Translations under genes and position numbers: made by a program
Notes under the pieces: model-generated
What the model was told of the DNA's origin: nothing
Databases searched by the model: none
The model's input: only the letters and a program-made list of their open reading frames with translations
Assembly (NCBI GenBank): GCA_002480525.1
Contig: DLCH01000040.1
Location: forward strand, 1 to 6,094
Length of the DNA: 6,094 bases
Direction: 5' to 3'
From: Gammaproteobacteria bacterium UBA7803
GTDB lineage: Bacteria > Pseudomonadota > Gammaproteobacteria > Pseudomonadales > Azotimanducaceae
Part shown: positions 1 through 6,094 of the stretch, one piece after another
Layout: every line of letters begins with the position of its first letter
Position numbering within the stretch: position 1 is the first letter of the stretch

Positions 1-14
1 CATGATGGCGCCAT
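1..14 (-). CDS. Possible first codons of a divergent gene (tsaD-like by position only)
   Basis: On the minus strand an ATG occupies 14-12, and a GGAG Shine-Dalgarno sequence at 27-24 stands 9 nt upstream of it. A gene starting here would be divergent from rpsU and leave the window after four residues (M-A-P-S). In many gammaproteobacteria the gene divergent from rpsU is tsaD (tRNA threonylcarbamoyladenosine synthesis), so that is the natural guess. The four visible residues neither support nor exclude it. A second minus-strand ATG at 3-1 is an alternative start. I saw no convincing divergent promoter in 28-100. Confidence 0.22.
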
Positions 15-41
15 GGTAACCCGCTCCGGGCCGTTGTTTTA

Positions 42-81
42 GCGTTTTGCAAACGCCGGCGGATGCCATTAGAATTCGCCG
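42..81 (+). promoter_or_regulatory. Sigma-70 promoter of rpsU (operon promoter)
   Basis: A -35 element TTGCAA (47-52, four of six consensus bases) and a -10 element TAGAAT (70-75, five of six) are separated by an optimal 17 bp, predicting a transcript start near 82. A perfect dyad, GCGTTT-TGC-AAACGC (42-56), covers the -35. The palindromic heptamer CGCCGGC occurs both in the spacer (54-60) and over the predicted start (77-83). These could be operator sites or simple G+C-rich coincidences. The promoter lies in the right place and orientation to drive rpsU and, by read-through, yqeY, manC and dnaG. Confidence 0.7.
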
Positions 82-215
82 GCTTTGGCGGCCCCGTTTG
101 GGGTCGACGGCGTTCAATGCTCCCGCGACCGGTCCCGCACCCTCAGACGATCTGTAGGAGCGGCCTCCCGGCCGCGATCGCAGGAACGCCAGATCAACCA
201 ATCACGAGTCAACGA
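82..215 (+). other. rpsU mRNA leader with two hairpins
   Basis: This is the predicted 5' untranslated region of about 134 nt between the promoter and the rpsU start. Two stems are visible. One is a 7-bp stem at 89-95 / 100-106 (one G-U pair) with a GTTT loop. The other is the 6-bp GCGGCC / GGCCGC stem at 160-165 / 170-175 inside a GTAG repeat. No T-run follows either stem, so neither looks like an intrinsic terminator. No known riboswitch or ribosomal-protein leader was recognised. Confidence 0.45.
154..181 (+). repeat. GTAG-type palindromic repeat, single copy
   Basis: This 28-nt element begins GTAGGAGCGGCC and ends GCGATCGC, with an internal hairpin GCGGCC-TCCC-GGCCGC. It is identical over 28 nt to the left arm of the repeat pair after rpsU (454-481). 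It also matches 27 nt at 2522-2548. Short palindromes with a conserved GTAG head are the hallmark of one class of REP elements in Pseudomonas and xanthomonads, mobilised by RAYT transposases; assignment to that class is by resemblance. This copy is single and lies in the rpsU leader. Confidence 0.8.
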
Positions 216-431
216 ATGCCGAGTGTAAAAGTCAAAGAGAACGAGCCTTTCGACGTGGCCCTGCGGCGCTTCAAGCGCTCCTGCGAGAAGGCCGGCGTGC
301 TGTCCGAAGTGCGCCGCCGCGAGTTCTACGAGAAGCCCACCGCCGTGCGCAAGCGCAAGGCCGCCGCCGCGGTGAAGCGTCACGCCAAGAAGCTGCAGCG
401 CGAGGCGCGCCGCTTCGAGAAGAACTACTGA
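216..431 (+). CDS. rpsU: 30S ribosomal protein bS21
   Basis: The product has 71 residues, exactly the usual gammaproteobacterial bS21 length. It is strongly basic and carries the family core from residue 5 on: KVKENEPFDVALRRFKRSC, then EKAG, the RRREFYEKP segment and a Lys/Arg-rich helical C-terminus ending KNY. bS21 sits on the 30S platform beside the 3' end of 16S rRNA, near the anti-Shine-Dalgarno, and helps initiation on structured or natural mRNAs. The reading frame is open back to an ATG at 63, but the start at 216 is chosen because MPSVKVKENEPF aligns with the conserved bS21 N-terminus. The Shine-Dalgarno is poor, with only GAG at 206-208, 7 nt before the start. This is the first gene of the macromolecular synthesis operon; the promoter at 47-75 drives it and a large repeat hairpin follows 22 nt after the stop codon. 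Confidence 0.97.
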   Translation: MPSVKVKENEPFDVALRRFKRSCEKAGVLSEVRRREFYEKPTAVRKRKAAAAVKRHAKKLQREARRFEKNY

Positions 432-452
432 GTCAGCGGCCGACCTGGCCTT

Positions 453-521
453 TGTAGGAGCGGCCTCCCGGCCGCGATCGCGGCAGCCGCCGGCAATCGC
501 GGCCGGGAGGCCGCTCCTACA
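453..521. repeat. Inverted pair of GTAG repeats (long hairpin) after rpsU
   Basis: Arm one (454-481) and arm two (493-520, opposite orientation) are complementary at 27 of 28 positions, the exception being A495. The flanking T453 / A521 adds another pair. The loop is only 11 nt (482-492) and can itself pair GGC with GCC. Transcribed RNA would form an extremely stable stem in the rpsU-yqeY gap. No T-run follows, so it is not a canonical intrinsic terminator. It could still act as an RNA-stability block protecting the 3' end of the rpsU message, or as an attenuator. E. coli has an internal terminator (T1) after rpsU in the equivalent place. Confidence 0.85.
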
Positions 522-547
522 GGGGTAGAGTGAGTCGCATACCTTCC

Positions 548-551
548 GGAG
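548..551 (+). promoter_or_regulatory. Ribosome binding site of the yqeY-family gene
   Basis: GGAG lies 6 nt upstream of the ATG at 558, an optimal Shine-Dalgarno and spacing. It fixes the start of the YqeY-family gene and contrasts with the weak sites before rpsU, manC and dnaG. Confidence 0.75.
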
Positions 552-557
552 CCGGCC

Positions 558-1010
558 ATGTCCGAGTCGGATCTCAAGAATCGCATCAGCGACGCCACCA
601 AGGCGGCCATGAAGGCGCGCGACAAAGAGCGCCTGGCGACCCTGCGGCTGATCAACGCCGACATCCAGCGCGTCGAGGTCGACGAGCGTCGCGACCTGTC
701 CGATCAGGACGTGGTCACCATCCTCACGAAGATGCTCAAACAGCGGCAGGATTCGCTGTCCCAGTACGAGTCCGCCGGCCGCGACGATCTGGCCGCCCAG
801 GAGCGCTTCGAGATCGGCATCGTGCAGGAGTTCCTGCCGGATCCCCTCGACGAAGCGGAGCTCGACGCCCTGATCGACTCGGCCATCGCCGAGGCGGGCG
901 CCGAATCCATGAAGGACATGGGCAAGGTCATGGGCGTTCTCAAGCCCAGGATCGAAGGCCGCGCCGACATGGGTGCCGTGAGCGGCAAGGTCAAAGCCCG
1001 GCTGGGCTGA
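558..1010 (+). CDS. GatB/YqeY domain-containing protein
   Basis: The product has 150 residues, close to the usual size of about 150 for stand-alone YqeY proteins. It shows the family pattern. The N-terminal helix (about 1-35, DLKNRISDATKAAMKARDKE then LATLRLINADI) is followed by KMLKQRQDSLSQYESAGRDD (about 54-77), an EFLPDPLDEAEL turn (about 90-102), and the C-terminal signature MGKVMGVLKPRIEGRADMG (about 119-140). The fold resembles the C-terminal tRNA-tail-binding domain of GatB, the amidotransferase subunit that converts Glu-tRNA(Gln). The role of free-standing YqeY is not firmly established, and no catalytic domain is present. Proximity to bS21 fits a translation-linked role. YqeY-family genes commonly lie between rpsU and dnaG in proteobacteria, so the position is expected. 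The start at 558 is supported by the GGAG at 548-551. No promoter of its own was seen. Confidence 0.93.
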   Translation: MSESDLKNRISDATKAAMKARDKERLATLRLINADIQRVEVDERRDLSDQDVVTILTKMLKQRQDSLSQYESAGRDDLAAQERFEIGIVQEFLPDPLDEAELDALIDSAIAEAGAESMKDMGKVMGVLKPRIEGRADMGAVSGKVKARLG

Positions 1011-1095
1011 AGGTCCGGTGGCCATTCGGGAGGCAAGGCTCCAGTAAACCCTGCACAATGGATGAGCTTCCATCCGCCGCGGAAACCCTGTATCG
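1011..1095 (+). other. Short yqeY-manC gap without a clear promoter
   Basis: This 85-nt gap has only a small potential stem, GGATG (1060-1064) with CATCC (1071-1075), shortly before manC. A TGCACAAT at 1052-1059 resembles a -10 element but has no -35 partner. manC is most simply read as co-transcribed with yqeY. Confidence 0.35.
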
Positions 1096-2505
1096 ATGAC
1101 CACTCTCGTTCCCGTGATCCTCGCCGGTGGCACCGGCAGCCGGCTCTGGCCCCTGTCCCGTGAGCTCTACCCGAAGCAGTTTCACGCCCTGTTCGGCGAG
1201 CAGTCGCTGCTGCAGAGCACGCTGCGCCGTGCCGCCCGGGCAACTTCGGCGGCGCCGATCGTGGTGTGCAACGACGAGCATCGGTTCCTGGTCGCCGAGC
1301 AGTGTCGCGAGATCTGCACGCCCTGGCAGCAGATCATGCTGGAACCGGAGGGACGCAATACCGCGCCCGCGATCGCCCTGGCGGCCCTGGAAGTGTGTAA
1401 GGCTCAGGGCGACGGCATTCTGCTGGTGCTGCCCTCCGATCACCTGGTGGCGGACGAGCAGGCTTTCGTCCAGGCGGTGGAGGCCGCGGCTGAGGCGGCC
1501 GCCGGGGGCAGTCTGGTGACGTTCGGCGTGCAGCCGACGTCCGCGGAAACGGGCTACGGCTACATCCGGGCTCCCGGCATCGCCGCCGGTGATCCGCCGG
1601 GCGACGTCCAGGCCTTCGTCGAGAAGCCGGACGCGGCCACCGCCGAGCAGTACCTGAGCTCGGGCGAATACTTCTGGAACTCGGGCATGTTCGTGTTCGG
1701 CGCGAGAGCCTTCCTCGACGAACTCGAGCGGCTGCAGCCGGCGGTCTTCGCCAGCGTGTCCGAGGCCCACGCCCACGGCGCCACCGACCTCGACTTCTTC
1801 CGCCCCGGCGAGGCCTTTCTCGACAGCCCGTCGATCTCCGTCGACTACGCGGTCATGGAGAAGACCAGCCGCGCCATGGTGGTGCCGGTGGCCTTCGGCT
1901 GGAGTGACGTCGGCTCCTGGTCCGCCATCTGGGAGGTGTCGCCCCGGGACGAGCGCGGCAACCACTTCGTCGGCGACGTGCTCGACATCGACTCGAACGA
2001 CTCCTATGTGCTCGCCCAGGACCGGCTGGTCGGGGCGATCGGCCTCGACAACCTCATCGTCGTCGAGACCGCCGACGCCGTGCTGGTCGCGGACAAGGGC
2101 CGTGTGCAGGACGTGAAGAAGCTGGTGGAGAACCTCAAGGGCTGCCAGCGCTCGGAGCATCTCAACCACACCGAGGTGTTCCGTCCCTGGGGCAGCTACG
2201 AGGGCGTCGACACCGGCGAGCGCTACCAGGTGAAGCGCATCAAGGTGAAACCCGGCGAGAAGCTGTCGCTGCAGATGCACCACCACCGCAGCGAGCACTG
2301 GATCGTCGTGCGCGGCACCGCGGAGGTCACCCGGGGCGACGAGGTGTTCACCCTGGCCGAGAACGAGAGCACCTACATCCCGCTCGGCGTGACCCACCGG
2401 CTGGCCAACCCCGGCAAGCTGACGCTGGAGCTGATCGAGGTGCAGGTCGGCGCCTACCTGGGCGAGGACGACATCGTCCGCTTCGAAGACCAGTACGGCC
2501 GCTGA
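1096..2505 (+). CDS. manC: Mannose-1-phosphate guanylyltransferase / mannose-6-phosphate isomerase
   Basis: This bifunctional type II enzyme has 469 residues, typical for ManC/AlgA/XanB. It converts fructose-6-P to mannose-6-P, and mannose-1-P plus GTP to GDP-mannose, the sugar donor for O-antigen, exopolysaccharide or alginate-type polymers; it is cytoplasmic. The N-terminal nucleotidyltransferase domain (about 1-290) has the pyrophosphorylase signature GGTGSRLWPLSR (11-22) followed by PKQF (26-29), then SDH (114-116), FVEKP (174-178), the FWNSGMF segment, and GWSDVGSW (268-275). The C-terminal cupin isomerase domain (about 350-469) has the metal-site motif QMHHHRSEHW (393-402) and a later His434. 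All key residues appear intact. The start at 1096 has no in-frame alternative nearby; its Shine-Dalgarno is weak (GGAA at 1081-1084, 11 nt upstream). manC normally sits in polysaccharide clusters, so its place between yqeY and dnaG is unusual. algA or xanB are alternative names. Confidence 0.96.
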   Translation: MTTLVPVILAGGTGSRLWPLSRELYPKQFHALFGEQSLLQSTLRRAARATSAAPIVVCNDEHRFLVAEQCREICTPWQQIMLEPEGRNTAPAIALAALEVCKAQGDGILLVLPSDHLVADEQAFVQAVEAAAEAAAGGSLVTFGVQPTSAETGYGYIRAPGIAAGDPPGDVQAFVEKPDAATAEQYLSSGEYFWNSGMFVFGARAFLDELERLQPAVFASVSEAHAHGATDLDFFRPGEAFLDSPSISVDYAVMEKTSRAMVVPVAFGWSDVGSWSAIWEVSPRDERGNHFVGDVLDIDSNDSYVLAQDRLVGAIGLDNLIVVETADAVLVADKGRVQDVKKLVENLKGCQRSEHLNHTEVFRPWGSYEGVDTGERYQVKRIKVKPGEKLSLQMHHHRSEHWIVVRGTAEVTRGDEVFTLAENESTYIPLGVTHRLANPGKLTLELIEVQVGAYLGEDDIVRFEDQYGR

Positions 2506-2519
2506 ATCCGCCTGCTCCC

Positions 2520-2643
2520 CCGTAGGAGCGGCCTCCCGGCCGCGATCGGCCGCCGCTTCGCGGCGGCTTGGCGGTTTGCCTGCGGCAAACCGCGAGTTTG
2601 CCCCGGTGTCATCGACATCGCGGCCGGGAGGCCGCTCCTACGG
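2520..2643. repeat. Inverted GTAG repeat pair enclosing two hairpins, between manC and dnaG
   Basis: The left arm 2520-2546 and right arm 2617-2643 are perfectly complementary over 27 nt. They carry the same GTAGGAGCGGCC core as the two upstream loci. The 70-nt interior contains two further perfect stems, making a four-armed composite. Outside the GTAG head the pair is CC/GG, where the rpsU-yqeY copy has T/A, so pairing is kept although the bases differ. No T-run follows. It starts 14 nt after the manC stop and ends 55 nt before dnaG, so it occupies most of the intergenic region. It may limit or stabilise read-through from manC into dnaG. Confidence 0.85.
2549..2593. repeat. Two perfect hairpins nested in the GTAG pair
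   Basis: Stem one is GCCGCCGC (2549-2556) with GCGGCGGC (2560-2567) around a TTC loop. Stem two is GCGGTTTGCC (2571-2580) with GGCAAACCGC (2584-2593) around a TGC loop, a perfect 10-bp stem. They are adjacent, separated by three bases, and unlike the GTAG core in sequence, so they may be a second small palindromic element or part of the same mobile unit. The sequence GTTTGCC recurs just after (2596-2602). Confidence 0.7.
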
Positions 2644-2698
2644 TGTGTTGCCGAGTCGTGCCGGGGCGCGGCTGACGCCGCCATGGTAGATTGCGCCC

Positions 2699-4429
2699 AT
2701 GGGCCGCATCCCCCAATCCTTCATCAACGATCTGCTCGGCCGCGTCGACATCGTCGACGTGATCGACGCGCGGCTGACGCTGAAGAAGGCCGGCAAGAAC
2801 TACCAGGCGCTGTGCCCGTTCCACAACGAGAAGACGCCGTCGTTCTCCGTGGCGCCGGACAAGCAGTTCTATCACTGCTTCGGCTGCGGGGCGAGCGGCA
2901 CAGCGCTGACGTTTCTGATGGAGTTCGACCGGCTGGAGTTCGTCGAGGCCGTGGAGACGCTGGCGCGGCTGGTCGGCGTCGAGGTACCCCGGGAGGGCGG
3001 CGGCCGGCCCCAGCGGGATCACACCGACCTGTTCGAGGTGCTGGGCGAGGCGTCCCGGCACTTCCGCAAGTGCCTGAAGGCGAGTCCGGAGGCGATCGAG
3101 TACCTGCGCGGACGCGGCCTGTCCGGCGAGGTGGCCCGGGATTTCGGCATCGGCTTCGCGCCGGATGCCTGGGACGGCCTGCGTAAGGCGCTGTCCCGCC
3201 ATCCCGAAGGCAAGCTGCTGGAGGCCGGGCTGCTGATCCGCAACGACTCGGGGCGGGTCTACGACCGGTTCCGGGGCCGCATCATGTTCCCCATCCGGGA
3301 CACCCGTGGCCGGTTCATCGGCTTCGGAGGGCGGGTGTTCGGCAGCGACGGCAACGGACCCAAGTACCTCAACTCGCCCGAGACCGAGGTGTTCCACAAG
3401 GGCCGCGAACTCTACGGGCTCTACGAAGCCCGCCGGGCCCTGCGCCGGCTCGACCGGCTGCTGGTAGTGGAAGGCTACATGGACGTGGTGGCCCTCGCCC
3501 AGGCGGGCATCGCCAACGCGGTCGCCACCCTCGGCACGTCGGCGACGCCCGATCATTTCCGCAAGCTCTACCGCTACACCGAAGAGGTGGTCTGCTGCTT
3601 CGACGGCGACAACGCGGGCCGTCAGGCCGCCTGGCGGGCGCTGGAGTCGGCGCTGCCGGTGCTGGAGGAAGGCCGCCAGCTCCGCTTCATGTTCCTGCCG
3701 GAGGGCGAGGACCCGGACAGCCTGGTGCGCGCCCGCGGGCGGGAGGCCTTCGAGCGCATGGTCGCCGGGGCGGAGCCGGCGGTGGAGTACCTGTTCCACC
3801 GCCTGTCCGACGGGCTCGACCTGCGCAATCTCGATCACCGGGCCCGGCTCGCCAGCCTCGCCGCCCCCTATGTCCGGCAGGTCCCCGAAGGCGTGCTGCG
3901 GGCGCTGATGGCGGGGCGCCTCGAGCAGCTCACCGGCCTGACCCTCGACGGCCCCGCCGCCCGTACCCCGGCGGGGCCGCCGGCGCCGCCCCAGAATGCC
4001 GGAGAGGCCCGGGTCTCGGCGCTGTCCCGCCGGCTGCTGGGGCTGCTGCTGCGTCATCCGGAGGCGCTGCTGTGCGTGCCCACGGCCGACCGGGCGGCGC
4101 TGTCGAGCTGGCCCAACGAGGACCTGTTCATCCAGGTAGTCAAATATCTTGATGACAATCCCGAGGCGGACACGGCGGAGATCCTCGGCCGCTGGGCCGG
4201 CACGGAGGCCCACCGGGTGCTGGTCGAACTGCTGCGCCAGCCCTCGGCGCTGGCCGACGCCGCGGCGATCCAGGGCGAGTTCACCGACGGCGTCACCCGG
4301 TTTCTGGCCCTCGGGCGGCGGGCCGAGCGCCGGCGCGCCCTGGCCGAGGTCCACCAGGCCCCCTCCCGGGAGAACTTCGAGCGCTACTGGTCGGCGCTGA
4401 AGCACGGCGGGGGCGACGGGGAGTCCTGA
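2699..4429 (+). CDS. dnaG: DNA primase DnaG
   Basis: The product has 576 residues, close to the E. coli protein (581). It synthesises the RNA primers for lagging-strand replication with the DnaB helicase. The N-terminal zinc-binding domain has the ligand set C39, H42, C60, C63 (CPFHNEKTPSF and YHCFGCG). The central polymerase core contains RFRGRIMFPIRD and IGFGGR. The TOPRIM metal-binding residues are E258 in VVEGYMD (256-262) and D302 and D304 in CFDGDNAGRQ. A less conserved, Ala/Pro-rich linker near residues 415-435 precedes the C-terminal helicase-interaction domain. No inactivating change was seen. The start at 2699 is supported by MGRIPQSFINDLL. An ATG at 2683 is in another frame. No usable Shine-Dalgarno is visible, which matches the deliberately poor translation of dnaG known in E. 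coli. No promoter of its own was found, so expression probably depends on read-through past the repeat pair. Confidence 0.97.
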   Translation: MGRIPQSFINDLLGRVDIVDVIDARLTLKKAGKNYQALCPFHNEKTPSFSVAPDKQFYHCFGCGASGTALTFLMEFDRLEFVEAVETLARLVGVEVPREGGGRPQRDHTDLFEVLGEASRHFRKCLKASPEAIEYLRGRGLSGEVARDFGIGFAPDAWDGLRKALSRHPEGKLLEAGLLIRNDSGRVYDRFRGRIMFPIRDTRGRFIGFGGRVFGSDGNGPKYLNSPETEVFHKGRELYGLYEARRALRRLDRLLVVEGYMDVVALAQAGIANAVATLGTSATPDHFRKLYRYTEEVVCCFDGDNAGRQAAWRALESALPVLEEGRQLRFMFLPEGEDPDSLVRARGREAFERMVAGAEPAVEYLFHRLSDGLDLRNLDHRARLASLAAPYVRQVPEGVLRALMAGRLEQLTGLTLDGPAARTPAGPPAPPQNAGEARVSALSRRLLGLLLRHPEALLCVPTADRAALSSWPNEDLFIQVVKYLDDNPEADTAEILGRWAGTEAHRVLVELLRQPSALADAAAIQGEFTDGVTRFLALGRRAERRRALAEVHQAPSRENFERYWSALKHGGGDGES

Positions 4430-4434
4430 GCCCC

Positions 4435-4464
4435 GGTGGCGGCAAACCAAACTGGCCCGCCGCT
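4435..4464 (+). other. Weak hairpin just after dnaG
   Basis: An 8-bp stem (two G-U pairs) can form between 4435-4442 and 4457-4464 around a 14-nt loop, five bases after the dnaG stop codon. There is no T-run, so termination is doubtful. In E. coli the dnaG-rpoD junction is a site of mRNA processing, and a similar role is possible here but unproven. Confidence 0.3.
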
Positions 4465-4472
4465 GTCCAACG

Positions 4473-4500
4473 GTTGTAAAGCATATGGTTAGCCCCACGT
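4473..4500 (+). promoter_or_regulatory. Sigma-32-like (heat-shock) promoter candidate for rpoD
   Basis: GTTGTAAA (4473-4480) resembles the sigma-32 -35 element CTTGAAA. CCCCACGT (4493-4500) matches CCCCATNT at all but one fixed base. The spacing is 12 bp between these blocks, or 13 bp counted from the seven-base -35 GTTGTAA. In E. coli rpoD is transcribed from a sigma-32 promoter inside dnaG, so such a site has precedent. The match is by eye only. Confidence 0.45.
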
Positions 4501-4521
4501 TATGAGGCTATAATGGCGTGT
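4486..4521 (+). promoter_or_regulatory. Sigma-70 promoter of rpoD
   Basis: A perfect TATAAT (4509-4514) lies in the relatively A+T-rich patch 4464-4515 of an otherwise G+C-rich region. The -35 is poor: TGGTTA (4486-4491) at 17 bp spacing matches only three of six bases. The predicted start is near 4521. The G+C-rich stretch right after the -10 (GGCGTG) resembles the discriminator of promoters repressed by ppGpp, which is an inference. It would give rpoD expression independent of the rpsU promoter. Confidence 0.6.
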
Positions 4522-4539
4522 TCGGCTGGGGGTAAGACT

Positions 4540-4573
4540 GGCTGGCGCGCAAATTGGTAGAAGTGCGCCGGCC
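4540..4573 (+). other. Strong hairpin in the rpoD leader
   Basis: GGCTGGCGCGC (4540-4550) pairs uninterrupted over 11 bp (two G-U wobbles) with GTGCGCCGGCC (4563-4573), leaving a 12-nt A-rich loop (4551-4562). It lies inside the predicted rpoD 5' untranslated region, ending 23 nt before the Shine-Dalgarno, and is not followed by T residues. It resembles a stability or regulatory stem more than a terminator. No known RNA family was recognised. Confidence 0.55.
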
Positions 4574-4596
4574 CGTCGCTAATGCATATCACGATC

Positions 4597-4603
4597 GAGG
4601 TGA
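4597..4603 (+). promoter_or_regulatory. Ribosome binding site of rpoD
   Basis: GAGGTGA matches seven consecutive bases of the anti-Shine-Dalgarno complement and ends one nt before the ATG at 4605. It is the strongest such site in the window and fixes the rpoD start. Confidence 0.8.
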
Positions 4604-4604
4604 C

Positions 4605-6094
<1,490 letters not shown>

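Noticed and set aside
63..215. N-terminal extension of rpsU from an ATG at 63
   Set aside because: That ATG lies within the predicted promoter, and the extension translates the GTAG repeat. The bS21 family begins at the 216 start.
1052..1075. Promoter or terminator before manC
   Set aside because: TGCACAAT lacks a -35 partner at 16-18 bp, and the GGATG/CATCC stem is only 5 bp with no T-run.
114..1133. 339-codon minus-strand frame across rpsU, the repeats and yqeY
   Set aside because: It crosses two real genes and translates the repeats, including the recurring string RSGLPAAIAG from the GTAG core.
991..2397. 468-codon open frame antisense to manC
   Set aside because: Shadow of manC. There is no Shine-Dalgarno or promoter support and the translation is low-complexity.
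154..2641. CRISPR array or riboswitch reading of the repeated 28-mers
   Set aside because: The copies are few, irregularly spaced, in mixed orientation and separated by genes, which fits palindromic intergenic repeats and not an array.
4138..4160. A+T-rich patch late in dnaG as a possible internal rpoD promoter
   Set aside because: No -35/-10 pair with acceptable spacing was found on the plus strand, and the intergenic candidates are much better.
4439..4448. Ten-base match GCGGCAAACC shared with the nested hairpin at 2582-2591
   Set aside because: It is too short in a G+C-rich 6-kb window, and the rest of the hairpin is absent at this site.
2609..4498. 629-codon open frame antisense to dnaG
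   Set aside because: Same codon-bias artefact. It also runs through the repeat pair, its translation resembles no family, and the sense strand encodes intact DnaG with all motifs.

Overview
The window is G+C-rich and reads as one co-directional (+ strand) cluster: rpsU (ribosomal protein bS21), a GatB/YqeY-domain gene, manC/algA (bifunctional mannose-1-phosphate guanylyltransferase / mannose-6-phosphate isomerase), dnaG (primase), and rpoD (sigma-70, cut by the right edge). rpsU-dnaG-rpoD is the classic 'macromolecular synthesis' operon of proteobacteria. The bS21 and RpoD sequences, together with GTAG-type palindromic repeats, suggest a gammaproteobacterium, possibly of the xanthomonad/purple-sulfur/pseudomonad kind. 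I cannot name the genus.

Layout. Positions 1-215 hold the rpsU upstream region. It has a good sigma-70 promoter (TTGCAA, 17 bp, TAGAAT) and a leader of about 130 nt with two hairpins, and at the far left edge perhaps the first bases of a divergent gene. rpsU lies at 216-431. The 432-557 gap contains an almost perfect inverted pair of a 28-nt GTAG repeat. The yqeY-family gene lies at 558-1010 and manC at 1096-2505. The 2506-2698 gap contains a second inverted GTAG pair enclosing two more hairpins. dnaG lies at 2699-4429. The 4430-4604 gap holds the rpoD promoter region: a perfect TATAAT, an overlapping sigma-32-like element, and an 11-bp leader hairpin. rpoD runs from 4605 past the window end.

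How the genes work together. The cluster couples translation initiation (bS21), replication priming (DnaG) and housekeeping transcription initiation (sigma-70). In E. coli these three genes are tuned to very different levels by an internal terminator after rpsU, a weak dnaG ribosome-binding site, and extra promoters before rpoD, including a heat-shock one. This window has plausible counterparts to each of those controls: the repeat pair after rpsU, the missing Shine-Dalgarno of dnaG, and the dedicated rpoD promoters. YqeY-family genes are frequent passengers of this operon. manC is not: it makes GDP-mannose for surface polysaccharide and is the one functionally foreign gene here.

I found no clearly novel system. 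The points most worth checking are the manC insertion, the GTAG repeat pairs, and the regulatory region in front of rpoD.
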